64,000 nucleotides of DNA, taken from assembly GCA_902615745.1 (NCBI GenBank), contig CACMQB010000003.1, forward strand, positions 62,001 to 126,000, in the 5' to 3' direction. The notes beneath the pieces were generated by a model. The model was not told the origin of the DNA. It searched no databases and saw nothing but the letters and a program-made list of their open reading frames with translations. Every line of letters begins with the position of its first letter. The first letter of the stretch is position 1. The position numbers and the translations under genes are program-made. Below are positions 1 through 9,737 of the stretch, one piece after another. Origin of the DNA: an uncultured Alphaproteobacteria bacterium (GTDB lineage Bacteria > Pseudomonadota > Alphaproteobacteria > HIMB59 > GCA-002718135).

Positions 1-468
1 ATATTGAATTCTTTCTGGTGTTTTCTCAGCTACATCTTCTATGTCTACACCACCAGCATCAGAAACCATCATCATTAATTTTGATTGATTCCTATCAAGA
101 AGAATACTTAAATAATATTCCCTATCAATTTCACATCCAGCTTCTAAATAAATTCTATTTACTAACTTTCCCTCATTACCTGTTTGTTTTGTAATCAATA
201 TGTTACCCATCATTCCTTTTGCAATTTTTTGTGCATCATCAATTGATTCTGTTATTTGTACTCCACCTTTTGTATTAAATGGTTTTAAAAATTTCCCTGC
301 TCCTCTTCCTCCTGCATGTATCTGTGATTTGATAACCCAAGGTGGTCCTTTTATATTTTGTAAATCTTTTTCTAAATCATCAACATTTTCAATGTAACTT
401 TTGCCTTCAAGTATAGGTAGATTGTACTTTCTTAGTAGATCTTTAGCTTGGTATTCATGCAAATTCAT
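1..468 (-). CDS. sucC: Succinyl-CoA synthetase beta subunit (ADP-forming), 5' part only
   Basis: ATP-grasp subunit that, with SucD, interconverts succinyl-CoA and succinate in the TCA cycle. The first 156 residues are visible; the gene runs off the left edge. The protein starts MNLHEYQAKDLLRKY, the usual SucC N-terminus, and contains the nucleotide-binding stretch with Lys-Ser-Gln-Ile-His-Ala-Gly-Gly-Arg-Gly near residues 48-57. It lies 41 bp downstream of mdh on the same strand and probably ends the sdhCDAB-mdh-suc operon. Family assignment is clear from the sequence; the missing C-terminus cannot be judged. Confidence 0.95.
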   Translation of the reverse strand, partial: MNLHEYQAKDLLRKYNLPILEGKSYIENVDDLEKDLQNIKGPPWVIKSQIHAGGRGAGKFLKPFNTKGGVQITESIDDAQKIAKGMMGNILITKQTGNEGKLVNRIYLEAGCEIDREYYLSILLDRNQSKLMMMVSDAGGVDIEDVAEKTPERIQY

Positions 469-509
469 TTTGATAAAAAGGTAATAGTTAGATTAGATGA
501 AAAATACAA

Positions 510-1472
<963 letters not shown>

Positions 1473-1490
1473 TTAAGTTTTATACTTTAA

Positions 1491-2279
1491 TTACAATTCT
1501 GTAACAATAGCCTTTTTAAGTCCAGCAATTTCTTTGGCTGGATTTAGACCTTTAGGACAAGACCTAGTACAATTCATTATTGAATGACATCTATAAAGTT
1601 TTAATGAATCATTTATTGCTTTTAATCTCTCTTTTCTTTCCGAGTCTCTAGAGTCACTTACCCATCTTGCTGCTTGTAAAAGGACTGCAGGTCCTAGATA
1701 TTCATCTCCATTCCACCAATAACTTGGACAAGAAGTAGTGCAGCAAAAACATAAGACACATTCCCATTTACCATCTAGTTTTTCTCTATCTTTTGGTGAT
1801 TGTTTTTTTTCGTCTCCTGAGTTTTCTTCTTCATTTGTTTTTTCACGCTGCAACCAAGGTTTAATGGAAGCCAGTTGCTCATAAGCCTTACTAAGATCTG
1901 GAACTAAATCTTTTACTACACGCATATGTGGAAGAGGGTAAATTTTTATTTCATTCTTAACATCAGACATACTTTTCAAACATGCTAATGTGTTAACACC
2001 ATCAATATTCATAGCGCAGGAACCACAAACTCCTTCTCTGCAAGATCTTCTAAATGTTAAAGTTGGATCAATTTCGTTTTTTATTTTCATAAGTGCGTCT
2101 AATACCATTGGGCCACACTTTTCTTGATCTATCTCATAATTATCTATCCTAGGATTTTTATCATCTTCGGGATCCCATCTGTAGATTGCAAGTTTCTTTG
2201 GATCGTTTGCAGGTTCTTTTAGTTGGTGAGTTTTCCCTTTAGTTATTTTTGAATTTGCAGGAAGTGTAAACTGAGCCAT
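1491..2279 (-). CDS. sdhB: Succinate dehydrogenase iron-sulfur subunit
   Basis: Electron-transfer subunit of respiratory complex II, carrying electrons from SdhA flavin to quinone. The 262 residues show the 2Fe-2S cysteine set (CREGVCGSC, then a further Cys in NTLAC) and the C-terminal [4Fe-4S]/[3Fe-4S] sets ([11 protein letters not shown] and [14 protein letters not shown]). Between the two domains is a short charged linker rich in Glu, Lys and Asp (about residues 145-165), slightly longer than usual. Its ATG overlaps the sdhA stop by one base, so the two are probably translationally coupled. Confidence 0.97.
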   Translation of the reverse strand: MAQFTLPANSKITKGKTHQLKEPANDPKKLAIYRWDPEDDKNPRIDNYEIDQEKCGPMVLDALMKIKNEIDPTLTFRRSCREGVCGSCAMNIDGVNTLACLKSMSDVKNEIKIYPLPHMRVVKDLVPDLSKAYEQLASIKPWLQREKTNEEENSGDEKKQSPKDREKLDGKWECVLCFCCTTSCPSYWWNGDEYLGPAVLLQAARWVSDSRDSERKERLKAINDSLKLYRCHSIMNCTRSCPKGLNPAKEIAGLKKAIVTEL

Positions 2280-4072
2280 TAATAAACTCTTCTTTTAGGT
2301 GGTATTGGTTGAACATGATTAGTTAGAGTATTCATATGAACACCTCTGGAACCCATACTCACATCTCCCTTATCGTTTAACCAGGCTAAAGAGTGAACTA
2401 ACCAATTATTATCATCTCTTTCTTTATAATCTTCTCTTGCATGTGCGCCTCTACTTTCAGTTCGATTTAACGCAGAATGAAGAGTAACTTTTGATTGTGC
2501 CATTAAATTGTGTAATTCTAAAGCTTCGACCAAGTCCGTATTAAAGATTAATGATTTATCTTTAATATCTATGTCATCCATTGAGCTCTCAACTTTTGAA
2601 TATTCTTCAATACCTTTTGATATGAGATCATGTGTTCTAAATACTGCACATTTTTGCTGCATTATATGTTGCATGGAAGTACGTAGTTCTCCAGTTGTAG
2701 AGTTTCCTTTGCTGTTTCTAATCTTATCAAATCGCTCAATAATATTATCTGTTTTTGATTTACTAATTTCAATTTTTTTTGAATTTGGTTTTACTTTTTC
2801 TTTACATGTTAGACTAGCTGCTTTGCCAAAAACAACAAGATCGATTAATGAATTTGTGCCTAATCTATTTGCACCGTGCACAGAAACACATGCAGCCTCA
2901 CCAACAGCCATTAAACCTTCACATACATTATCTGGATTTTCATTTGTTGGCCTTAAAACTTCTGTTCTATAATTTGTCGGTATACCACCCATATTATAAT
3001 GAACTGTTGGAAGAACTGGTATTGGATCTTTAGTTAGATCAACTCCAGCAAATATTTTTGCAGTTTCTGAAATACCAGGTAATCTTTTATGTAATGTATC
3101 AGCATCAATGTGTTCAAGATGAAGTAGCACATGATCGGCATTATCTCCACAGCCTCTATTTTCACTAATTTCAATAGTCATTGCTCGGCTTACTACATCC
3201 CTTGATGCTAGATCTTTTGCATTTGGAGCATATCTTTCCATAAATCTTTCACCATCACTATTAGTTAAATATCCACCTTCTCCTCTTGCTCCCTCAGTGA
3301 TTAACACTCCTGCACCGTAAACTCCTGTTGGATGGAACTGAATAAATTCCATATCAGAAAGAGGTAGATTTTGTCTTAAAGCCATTGCGCTACCGTCACC
3401 AGTACAAATGTGAGCACTCGTGGATGAGAAGTAAGCTCTTCCATATCCACCAGTCGCTAGAATTGTTTGATGAGATAAAAATCGATGGATTGATCCATCT
3501 TCTAAACACCATGTTACCACACCAATGCAATTACCTTGATCATCAGAAATTAAATCTAAAACAAAATATTCAATATAAAATTCTACATTATTTTTAAGTG
3601 ATTGCTGATAAAGTGTATGGAGTAAAGCATGTCCCGTTCTATCAGCTGCTGCACAAGCTCTCATAGCAGGAGCTCCCTCGCCATTATTGGTTAAGTGTCC
3701 ACCAAAAGGTCTTTGATAGATCTTGCCATCATCTGTTCTACTAAAAGGCATGCCATATTCTTCAAGTTCAACTACTGCTTCAGGGGCTTTAGAACATAAG
3801 TATTCAATTGCATCTTGATCACCAAGCCAGTCGGAACCCTTAACTGTATCATACATGTGCCACTTCCAATTATCTTCACCCATATTACCTAGTGCTGCTC
3901 CAATTCCACCTTGTGCTGCAACAGTATGACTTCTTGTTGGAAACACTTTTGATATACAGGCTGTTTTTAATCCAGATTCAGCACATCCAAGCGTAGCTCT
4001 CAGACCTGACCCACCAGCTCCAACAACTACAACGTCATAATGGTGATCAATAATTTTGTATGAATTAGTCAT
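2279..4072 (-). CDS. sdhA: Succinate dehydrogenase flavoprotein subunit
   Basis: Catalytic subunit of complex II, oxidising succinate to fumarate on the cytoplasmic face of the membrane. The 597-residue protein has the FAD dinucleotide motif GAGGSG at residues 18-23, the covalent FAD histidine His49 in SHTVAAQGG, and the active-site segment [21 protein letters not shown]. Length and N-terminus match alphaproteobacterial SdhA. Its start directly follows the sdhD stop. The antisense reading frames here are shadows of a long conserved gene. Confidence 0.98.
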   Translation of the reverse strand: MTNSYKIIDHHYDVVVVGAGGSGLRATLGCAESGLKTACISKVFPTRSHTVAAQGGIGAALGNMGEDNWKWHMYDTVKGSDWLGDQDAIEYLCSKAPEAVVELEEYGMPFSRTDDGKIYQRPFGGHLTNNGEGAPAMRACAAADRTGHALLHTLYQQSLKNNVEFYIEYFVLDLISDDQGNCIGVVTWCLEDGSIHRFLSHQTILATGGYGRAYFSSTSAHICTGDGSAMALRQNLPLSDMEFIQFHPTGVYGAGVLITEGARGEGGYLTNSDGERFMERYAPNAKDLASRDVVSRAMTIEISENRGCGDNADHVLLHLEHIDADTLHKRLPGISETAKIFAGVDLTKDPIPVLPTVHYNMGGIPTNYRTEVLRPTNENPDNVCEGLMAVGEAACVSVHGANRLGTNSLIDLVVFGKAASLTCKEKVKPNSKKIEISKSKTDNIIERFDKIRNSKGNSTTGELRTSMQHIMQQKCAVFRTHDLISKGIEEYSKVESSMDDIDIKDKSLIFNTDLVEALELHNLMAQSKVTLHSALNRTESRGAHAREDYKERDDNNWLVHSLAWLNDKGDVSMGSRGVHMNTLTNHVQPIPPKRRVY

Positions 4073-4402
4073 TTAAAACACCATTCTCACTAAATTTACA
4101 GTAATTAAAATCATGATAAAATAAATAAGATAATTAATTGCTACTTTAATAAATTTGGCTGTCTTTTTCGATGTGACATAATCTTCAATAATTGTTTGCA
4201 GTCCTAATTTTGAATGTAGAAGCATAGATTGCATCATCACAAAAAATAAGAATGCATTAACATAAGACTGAAAAAAAATTTCTATTTCAGAATAAGTCAT
4301 CTTTGATAATGATATTGCAGAGTATATAAACCAAAACGTCAATGGTATTAAAATTGAAGCAGTAATTCTTTGGGTTAACCATTTAAAAGCATAATTTTTC
4401 AT
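4073..4402 (-). CDS. sdhD: Succinate dehydrogenase membrane anchor subunit
   Basis: Small integral-membrane subunit that, with SdhC, anchors SdhAB, binds heme b and forms the quinone site. The 109-residue protein has three hydrophobic segments (about 15-33, 48-62 and 83-107). The segment LLHSKLGLQTIIEDYV matches the conserved SdhD His-x-x-x-Gly...Asp-Tyr block that supplies a heme ligand and quinone contact. Its start overlaps the end of sdhC by 4 bp. The family diverges fast, so the call rests on this block and on operon position. Confidence 0.9.
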   Translation of the reverse strand: MKNYAFKWLTQRITASILIPLTFWFIYSAISLSKMTYSEIEIFFQSYVNAFLFFVMMQSMLLHSKLGLQTIIEDYVTSKKTAKFIKVAINYLIYFIMILITVNLVRMVF

Positions 4403-4770
4403 GCGAAGTACCAGACAACTAAACTAGAAATTAAAGTTAAACATATAACAGCATAACCCGATTTATATACTTGAGATAATTCCATTCCAATACCGAATGA
4501 CCAATATAATTTTCTACATCCATTAAATAAATGGTAAAAAATACCGACAGTCCAAATCATTAGAACTAGTTTAAACAAAATACTCTTAGAAAGAGTTTCA
4601 AAATAAATATAAAATTCGGGACCAAAACTAATTAAAAAAAACCAAATTGAAATTAATAGTGCACCCACACTTAATCCTATTCCAGATATCCTATGAAAAA
4701 TTGAAAATACTGCTGTAAGTACTCTTTTGTGAATAGATAGGTGAGGTGATAATGGTCTATTATCAGTCAT
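4399..4770 (-). CDS. sdhC: Succinate dehydrogenase cytochrome b556 subunit
   Basis: Heme b-binding membrane subunit of complex II and first gene of the sdhCDAB operon. The 123 residues begin MTDNRPLSPHLSIHK, the typical SdhC N-terminus, followed by the conserved SIFHRISG block and a later HLFNGCRKLYW block with the likely heme histidine. Three membrane segments are seen. A longer in-frame reading from 4815 adds about 15 Lys/Asn-rich residues unlike the family, so the ATG at 4768-4770 is preferred. Upstream lie an inverted repeat and a candidate structured RNA. Confidence 0.93.
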   Translation of the reverse strand: MTDNRPLSPHLSIHKRVLTAVFSIFHRISGIGLSVGALLISIWFFLISFGPEFYIYFETLSKSILFKLVLMIWTVGIFYHLFNGCRKLYWSFGIGMELSQVYKSGYAVICLTLISSLVVWYFA

Positions 4771-4875
4771 TTTTTTCATTTTTTTTATGTTCCATAAGTA
4801 AGTGTTTTTCTTCAAATTTCAAAATATTAATGGTTTAGTTATTTTTTTCTTACTATCACGGAAGTTTGTAAAATG

Positions 4876-4930
4876 TTGATAAAAAGTGGCAAATTTTATC
4901 AAAATCATCCAAATTTAATGCCAAATTTAA
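4876..4930. promoter_or_regulatory. Inverted repeat and direct repeat upstream of sdhC (candidate operator)
   Basis: Two 9-bp arms, TTGATAAAA (4876-4884) and TTTTATCAA (4894-4902), form a perfect inverted repeat with a 9-bp spacer. It is followed by CCAAATTTAA twice, at 4909-4918 and 4921-4930, a direct repeat with a 12-bp period. There is no T-run after the inverted repeat, so it does not look like a terminator. Position 106 bp before the sdhC ATG suits a binding site controlling the TCA operon, but no regulator is identifiable. Confidence 0.35.
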
Positions 4931-4974
4931 CTAAAAATCTTGAATTTTAAATAGATAGATATTACTCTTAATAA

Positions 4975-5109
4975 GCCGGATAATACTCGTTTCTTAGCTT
5001 CGGAGGAACGCCAAGAATTTTAATTATCTTACCCGCCGTTTGATAATTAGTTGAGTTTCTTATTCTAGAGAAGTGTCTGCCAAGGTACAAACTAGTTTTA
5101 GAGTCCGGC
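4975..5109. ncRNA. Candidate structured RNA (6S-like architecture), strand uncertain
   Basis: About 135 nt closed by GCCGGA (4975-4980) and TCCGGC (5104-5109), continued by CTC/GAG after a 5-nt bulge. Inside are a 4-bp and a 6-bp helix, a large internal bubble, AAGAA/TTCTT and an apical 7-bp hairpin AATTATC...GATAATT with a 13-nt loop. A long rod with a central bubble and apical hairpin is the layout of 6S RNA. On the plus strand a weak promoter (TTGAAT at 4940, 17 bp, TACTCT at 4963) would start exactly at the first stem base. On the minus strand one A-C mismatch becomes a G-U pair, and the RNA would instead be an sdh leader. The 6S identity is a guess from architecture only. Confidence 0.45.
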
Positions 5110-6099
5110 CTACTTTAAATTTTTATTAAAAAATTCTTCCATCTTTTTAGAGTATACTTCTGGATATTTAAACATAGCATCTACATGATAAGAGTTTTCA
5201 ACTAACCAAAACTCAGCATTAATTTTATTTTGATTTGTGTATTCTTTAAAATAATTAAAGTGTCTTGTTAACATTCTTGTATCAGAGTCGCCATGAGTAA
5301 AAAAATAATATTGGTTCTTTGATAATTTTTTAGCTGGAGATAATTCTCTTGGATCTGTTCCAGTTAAGATTCTTCCAGCTAAACTAACTACTGGCCCAAA
5401 TTCTATAGCAAGACCATATCTTGCTATTTCATCTTTTAAAATCATATTAAATTCAGCAAGTGAACTATCTGCCCACACTGCACGTATTTCCGGTTCTGCA
5501 TGTGCTGCAAAAATAGAGGTGCTTGCACCAAGAGATATTCCATGTAATCCAATGCTATTAGACTTGAAACCAATTTTTTTTAAAAAATCAAATGCACCAA
5601 GAATATCATTATATGACTTTAAACCTAAATCATCATAACTACTTACAGTATCACTTTGGCCGTAGTTTCTTAAATCTATCGTAAGAACATTAAATTTTTT
5701 ATTAACTAAAAAACTTGCAATAAGATTTGCTTCAGACTTACATTTACCATTCGGGCTTATACCGTGTGTTACAATTATAATTGGTCTATTTGGAAAATAA
5801 TTAAACAGCCATCCATTAATCTTAATGTCTGGGTCACGAGATTGAAAGTATACATCTTGCCATTCATCTAAATAATAGTCTTTAAAGTTAAAATTTTCTC
5901 TTACTTTTTGTCGTGCAAGAATAGAATATTCATGTGAGTCAACTGCTGTACTCCATGAATTAGGAAGAGATCCTTCGTGTAAACCACAAGTTGGATCTAT
6001 TTTTAAAATTTGATAAGCAACATAAAAACCTGCAGTAAAATAAACTACTGTTAATAAAACTACAGTGCTTACTAAAAATCTGATTATATATTTCATCAA
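5110..6099 (-). CDS. Alpha/beta hydrolase with N-terminal membrane anchor
   Basis: Serine hydrolase of the S33/BEM46-like alpha/beta fold group; substrate unknown. Of 329 residues the first ~30 form one hydrophobic segment followed by AGFYVAYQ, so the enzyme is probably anchored with the domain outside the cytoplasm. HGISPNG is the oxyanion-side motif and GISLGAS carries the nucleophile serine (GxSxG). A late Asp (GDSDTR) and a His (NSYHVD) complete a plausible triad. Its ATG overlaps the zapE stop by 4 bp. The last bases touch the candidate RNA at 4975-5109. Confidence 0.8.
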   Translation of the reverse strand: MMKYIIRFLVSTVVLLTVVYFTAGFYVAYQILKIDPTCGLHEGSLPNSWSTAVDSHEYSILARQKVRENFNFKDYYLDEWQDVYFQSRDPDIKINGWLFNYFPNRPIIIVTHGISPNGKCKSEANLIASFLVNKKFNVLTIDLRNYGQSDTVSSYDDLGLKSYNDILGAFDFLKKIGFKSNSIGLHGISLGASTSIFAAHAEPEIRAVWADSSLAEFNMILKDEIARYGLAIEFGPVVSLAGRILTGTDPRELSPAKKLSKNQYYFFTHGDSDTRMLTRHFNYFKEYTNQNKINAEFWLVENSYHVDAMFKYPEVYSKKMEEFFNKNLK

Positions 6100-7130
6100 T
6101 CTGGTTTTACTATAGTCATTTCATATAATCTGCTAGCAGTTCTTTTAAATTCTTCTGCTAGAGTATTTATATTATTTAATGAATTTATAGGTTTTGACGC
6201 TAAAATTACTATTGAACAATTATTTTCATATAACATATCAATTAATCCAATAAATCTCCTGCACGCATCTTTTTTCTGATTATCAAATTCAGGAACATTT
6301 TTTAAAAATACCAACTTAAATTTATCTGCAATATTTTTGTAATCTTCATTACCAAAATTTACTTCACAAAGATTTTCAAAATCTATCATCATTAGATTTG
6401 ATGTGGATTTATCAAACTCTAGTTCACGACTTTTAGATTTTATTTTTACAGTTGTTAAATGGGATGGATCAACAAAGCGATTAAATAATTTTTCAAATTC
6501 ATTTGACGTTTCAGTTGTTATAGGTGTGAAATATGTCTTTGATTGATTTAAGGTTTGTCGACGAAAATCAGTTTTAATACTAATATCATAAAGAAAAAAA
6601 TTTTTTTTAATTAAATCAATAAATGGCAGAAAGTCATTTCTCTGCAAACCATCTTTATATAAATTATCTGGATGAAAATTTGACGACAGTAATACAAATA
6701 TTTTATATTTAGAAAAATAATTAAATATTTTTTTTATTATTAGTGCGTCAACAATATTAAAAATATGTAATTCATCAATAAATATTATTTTGTAATCTTT
6801 ACTTAAATTTTTTACATAGTTTTCAATTGCAAGTTCTTTATTTTCTGATTTTTTAACTTGTTCATGGATTTCATTCATTAAGTTATTAAAATGAATTTTT
6901 TTTCCAATCTTAGTATTTTGATAAAATAAATTTAATAAAAATGTTTTTCCTGTTCCAACTTGACCATAAAGATAAATTCCTTCGAAAATTTTATCCTTAA
7001 AAAATAACTTTGTTTTACTAAAAGATGACCATACATTATCTGCTTGTTTTAAAAATTCAATTTGATCTTTATTTTTTTTAATAAAATTATTTTCAACAAA
7101 ACTATTGTATTGATCAATAACATTAAACAT
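6096..7130 (-). CDS. zapE: ZapE/AFG1-like cell-division ATPase
   Basis: AAA-like P-loop ATPase of the AFG1/ZapE family, which in other bacteria binds FtsZ and modulates the Z-ring, and in mitochondria is Lace1/Afg1. The 344-residue protein has Walker A GQVGTGKT (56-63) and Walker B IDELH (118-122) in the family-typical block FIDELHIFNIVDALII. A sensor-like LLSSN follows. Length agrees with the family. Its ATG overlaps by one base the stop of the small gene at 7130-7270. Role in this organism is inferred from homology. Confidence 0.88.
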   Translation of the reverse strand: MFNVIDQYNSFVENNFIKKNKDQIEFLKQADNVWSSFSKTKLFFKDKIFEGIYLYGQVGTGKTFLLNLFYQNTKIGKKIHFNNLMNEIHEQVKKSENKELAIENYVKNLSKDYKIIFIDELHIFNIVDALIIKKIFNYFSKYKIFVLLSSNFHPDNLYKDGLQRNDFLPFIDLIKKNFFLYDISIKTDFRRQTLNQSKTYFTPITTETSNEFEKLFNRFVDPSHLTTVKIKSKSRELEFDKSTSNLMMIDFENLCEVNFGNEDYKNIADKFKLVFLKNVPEFDNQKKDACRRFIGLIDMLYENNCSIVILASKPINSLNNINTLAEEFKRTASRLYEMTIVKPD

Positions 7131-7270
7131 TATTTTTTACCTAAGTACTGTTCAAGTTGTTTTAAAGTTTCTAGTTCACCGCTGCTGATGCTTCTATTTT
7201 CTTTTTTCTTTTTTAATCTTTTATATTCCTTGATTAGAAAATTAAGACTCTCCATTATTTGTTTATTCAT
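7130..7270 (-). CDS. Small charged protein, 46 residues, coupled to both neighbours
   Basis: Not recognised. An ATG at 7268-7270 opens 46 codons beginning MNKQIMESLNFLIKEYKRL and ending in EQYLGKK. The peptide is lysine-rich, has no membrane segment, and its first half looks like an amphipathic or coiled-coil helix. Its ATG overlaps the upstream MFS stop as ATGA, and its TAA overlaps the zapE ATG as TAATG. Such double coupling is rare for a chance frame and supports real translation. It could be an accessory of ZapE or only a coupling peptide; both are guesses. Confidence 0.65.
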   Translation of the reverse strand: MNKQIMESLNFLIKEYKRLKKKKENRSISSGELETLKQLEQYLGKK

Positions 7271-8457
7271 GTTTTATAAATTATAGGTAAAATTGATGAT
7301 ACAACAATCATAATGGAGCTGATTAAAAATATAACTGATATTCCATAACCCCAATCAATAATATAACCAAAAACTACAGGCGATAAGGCACTCGCGAAAA
7401 CCCCTACTGCGTGCAGTAAAGCTTTAGCAGTTCCAATACTTTTCACTCCGTAAATTTCTGCCCAGAGTGATCCCATAAACGGTGCTGATAAACCTAAGTT
7501 AAATCCAAATAAAGACATGTAAAGCACGAATGACCAATAATTATTAAAGAAAAAAAGAATGGTGATACAGAGTAACAAAGGTAATAGCACAAAAGGTATT
7601 GCTTTCTTTGTATTTATCTTATCTATTAAGGGTCCTCCTATTAATAAACCTAAAATAGAAAATAATCCAAAATATATATAACCGTTCCCAAGCATTTCCA
7701 TTGTCCATCCTTTAGCATCAAAAATATAAATCTGATGAAACATTAGCCCAGTACCAATAAATGGAAAGGCTGCAGCTAATGGAAAATAAATGAAAAAAAC
7801 TCGGTCTTTTAAAATTTCTGTAATGGTCCAACTTTTATGTGTTTTCTCATTATCAATATTTTTTTTAAGAGCAGCATCCCTGCTTTTTTGATTATGAAGA
7901 ATAAAGTATATTATTGGTACTAAGATCAAAAGAGTCAAAGTTGTTAAAAACCAAAGAGTTTTAAAATTAAAGTATGAGTCCAAATTAACGATAATCTTTG
8001 GTAAAAACATTATACCTAACATTCCTCCAAGTGTTGCAACAGATATTGCCTTACCTCTATCAATTAAAAAATATCTTGCCATTGAAGTTGAGCCGGCATG
8101 TGTCATAGCTCCCTGTCCAAAAAAACGTAATAAAAATAAAATAAGAAAAAGATGAAAAATATTATTGAAAATAAAATAAAAACCAATGCAAGCAAAAGCT
8201 AAACCAAGAATAATACCTATGGAGTATAATCTTAAATCAATTTTATCTATTAATTTAGCAAAGTTTATAAATAAAAATGAACTTACAAGCGTCGCTATAG
8301 CATAAACTAATCCAAACTCACCATCAGTTATTTTATATAGATTTCGAATATCATCGTTAAATAATGCAATGTAAAAAGTCTGTCCAAAACTTGCAAAGAA
8401 GACCATGACAAATCCGTATACTAAGAGATTAGGATCATTTAAAAAAAATTTTTTCAT
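7267..8457 (-). CDS. MFS transporter, 12 membrane segments
   Basis: Major facilitator superfamily carrier in the inner membrane; substrate not predictable. The 396-residue protein has about 12 hydrophobic segments split by a charged central loop around residues 195-215 (KSRDAALKKNIDNEKTHKS), the usual 6+6 arrangement. The region after segment 2 (NFAKLIDKIDLRL) sits where the MFS loop 2-3 motif lies. It starts 6 bp after the upstream uracil-DNA glycosylase gene and overlaps the following small gene, so it seems part of one minus-strand operon. Confidence 0.85.
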   Translation of the reverse strand: MKKFFLNDPNLLVYGFVMVFFASFGQTFYIALFNDDIRNLYKITDGEFGLVYAIATLVSSFLFINFAKLIDKIDLRLYSIGIILGLAFACIGFYFIFNNIFHLFLILFLLRFFGQGAMTHAGSTSMARYFLIDRGKAISVATLGGMLGIMFLPKIIVNLDSYFNFKTLWFLTTLTLLILVPIIYFILHNQKSRDAALKKNIDNEKTHKSWTITEILKDRVFFIYFPLAAAFPFIGTGLMFHQIYIFDAKGWTMEMLGNGYIYFGLFSILGLLIGGPLIDKINTKKAIPFVLLPLLLCITILFFFNNYWSFVLYMSLFGFNLGLSAPFMGSLWAEIYGVKSIGTAKALLHAVGVFASALSPVVFGYIIDWGYGISVIFLISSIMIVVSSILPIIYKT

Positions 8458-8463
8458 TATAGT

Positions 8464-9135
8464 TTAAAGCAATTTTTTAATACTATTTAAAAGCTTTACC
8501 ATTTTACTTTTATCTATTCTTCCTGTGTTAACATTTCGTGGGCTTGGATGATAACTACCAACTAAAATTTTCTTATCGGGTAAAATATTCATAGATCCGT
8601 GAGAAAAAATAAAATCTTTATTTCGTATTTCATATTGTTGCTTATAATAATTTACACAGGCGTCATGACCAATTTTACCAAGGGCAACAATGACTTTTAT
8701 TTTTTTTAAGAAAGCAATTTCTTGATTAAAAAAATTAAAACATGTTTTCAATTCTTGTGAAGTAGGTTTATCTTCTGGGGGTACACATTTAAGAGCAGTA
8801 GTTAAGTACATATTTTGAAGTTCCAAACCGTCACCTCTATCTACTGAATCTGGTTGGTTTGCAAATCCAGTTTTATATAAACAGGAAAATAAAAAATCTG
8901 CAGATTTATCCCCTGTAAAAACTCGACCTGTTCTATTGCCTCCATGCGCTGCTGGCGCAAGACCTACCATTAATAATTTAGCTTTTTCATCTCCATAGCC
9001 AGTAATGGGCTTACCCCAATAACTTTGATCAATATATTGTTTTCTTTTTTCTTTAGCAATTTTTTCACGGAAGTTAACTAAGCGTTCACACTTTCTGCAA
9101 TGAATAATGGATTTGTTTAAATTACTTAATGTCAT
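8464..9135 (-). CDS. Uracil-DNA glycosylase, family 4/5 (UdgB-like)
   Basis: Removes uracil and perhaps other deaminated bases from DNA in base-excision repair. The 223-residue protein has the motif GLAPAAHGGN (58-67), typical of family 5 (UdgB) where the water-activating Asp of other families is absent, and a C-terminal motif GSYHPSPRNVNTG with the leaving-group histidine. Cys13 and Cys16 plus later cysteines (KCVPP, TCFNF) fit the 4Fe-4S cluster of families 4 and 5. Its start codon directly abuts the divergent DUF924 gene, leaving no spacer for a promoter. Confidence 0.88.
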   Translation of the reverse strand: MTLSNLNKSIIHCRKCERLVNFREKIAKEKRKQYIDQSYWGKPITGYGDEKAKLLMVGLAPAAHGGNRTGRVFTGDKSADFLFSCLYKTGFANQPDSVDRGDGLELQNMYLTTALKCVPPEDKPTSQELKTCFNFFNQEIAFLKKIKVIVALGKIGHDACVNYYKQQYEIRNKDFIFSHGSMNILPDKKILVGSYHPSPRNVNTGRIDKSKMVKLLNSIKKLL

Positions 9136-9729
9136 TTGGAAGATATATATTTATATTACAGCTCTGTGATTAATGAAAGAGCTAAAGCTATTCTAGAATT
9201 TTGTTTCATCAAAACTCCACTTGAACAGTGGTTTAAAAAAGATGATGAATTTGATAATATATTGAAAAGTCATTTTATGGATGATTACATTAAGGCTATT
9301 AATAATGAGTATGATAATTGGAGAAATGATGCTGAAGAATGTGTAGCTTTGATTATATTACTTGATCAACTATCAAGAAATTTTTTCAGAAATAATTCAA
9401 AAGCTTATGACCAGGATACTAAGTGTGTTTTAATTGTTAAAGAAGCAATAAATAAAAGATATTTAGATAGCCTAGAAATTGATAAAATACATTTTTTATT
9501 ACTGCCATTAATTCATAGTGAGGACATCATGGATCATGAACTTGGTCATAAATTAGTCGATCAATATTTAAATAATCATCCAGAATATACTAATATAAAA
9601 AAAGCTTGGAATGATCATAGCGTGGCAATTAAAAAATTTGGAAGGTATCCGCATAGAAATAAAATACTAAATAGAAAATCAACAAATGAAGAAGAGTTAT
9701 TTTTAACACAACCGAATAGTTCTTGGTAA
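9136..9729 (+). CDS. DUF924 family protein
   Basis: Conserved cytoplasmic protein of unknown function; the family is all-helical with a distant TPR-like fold. The recognisable block starts at AKAILEFCFIKTPLEQWFKK and continues through LIILLDQLSRNFFR, HFLLLPLIHSED and KKFGRYPHRNKILNR near the C-terminus, a standard DUF924 signature. The given start is a TTG immediately next to the divergent glycosylase ATG; a GTG at 9166 (giving MINERAKAIL) fits the family length better. Neither has a good ribosome binding site, so the start is open. Confidence 0.82.
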   Translation: MEDIYLYYSSVINERAKAILEFCFIKTPLEQWFKKDDEFDNILKSHFMDDYIKAINNEYDNWRNDAEECVALIILLDQLSRNFFRNNSKAYDQDTKCVLIVKEAINKRYLDSLEIDKIHFLLLPLIHSEDIMDHELGHKLVDQYLNNHPEYTNIKKAWNDHSVAIKKFGRYPHRNKILNRKSTNEEELFLTQPNSSW

Positions 9730-9737
9730 ATTAAGAT

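Noticed and set aside
2508..3597. Plus-strand frames opposite sdhA
   Set aside because: They are shadows of a long, strongly conserved coding region.
4876..4902. Intrinsic terminator between the candidate RNA and sdhC
   Set aside because: The stem is A+T-rich with a 9-nt loop and no T-run on either side.
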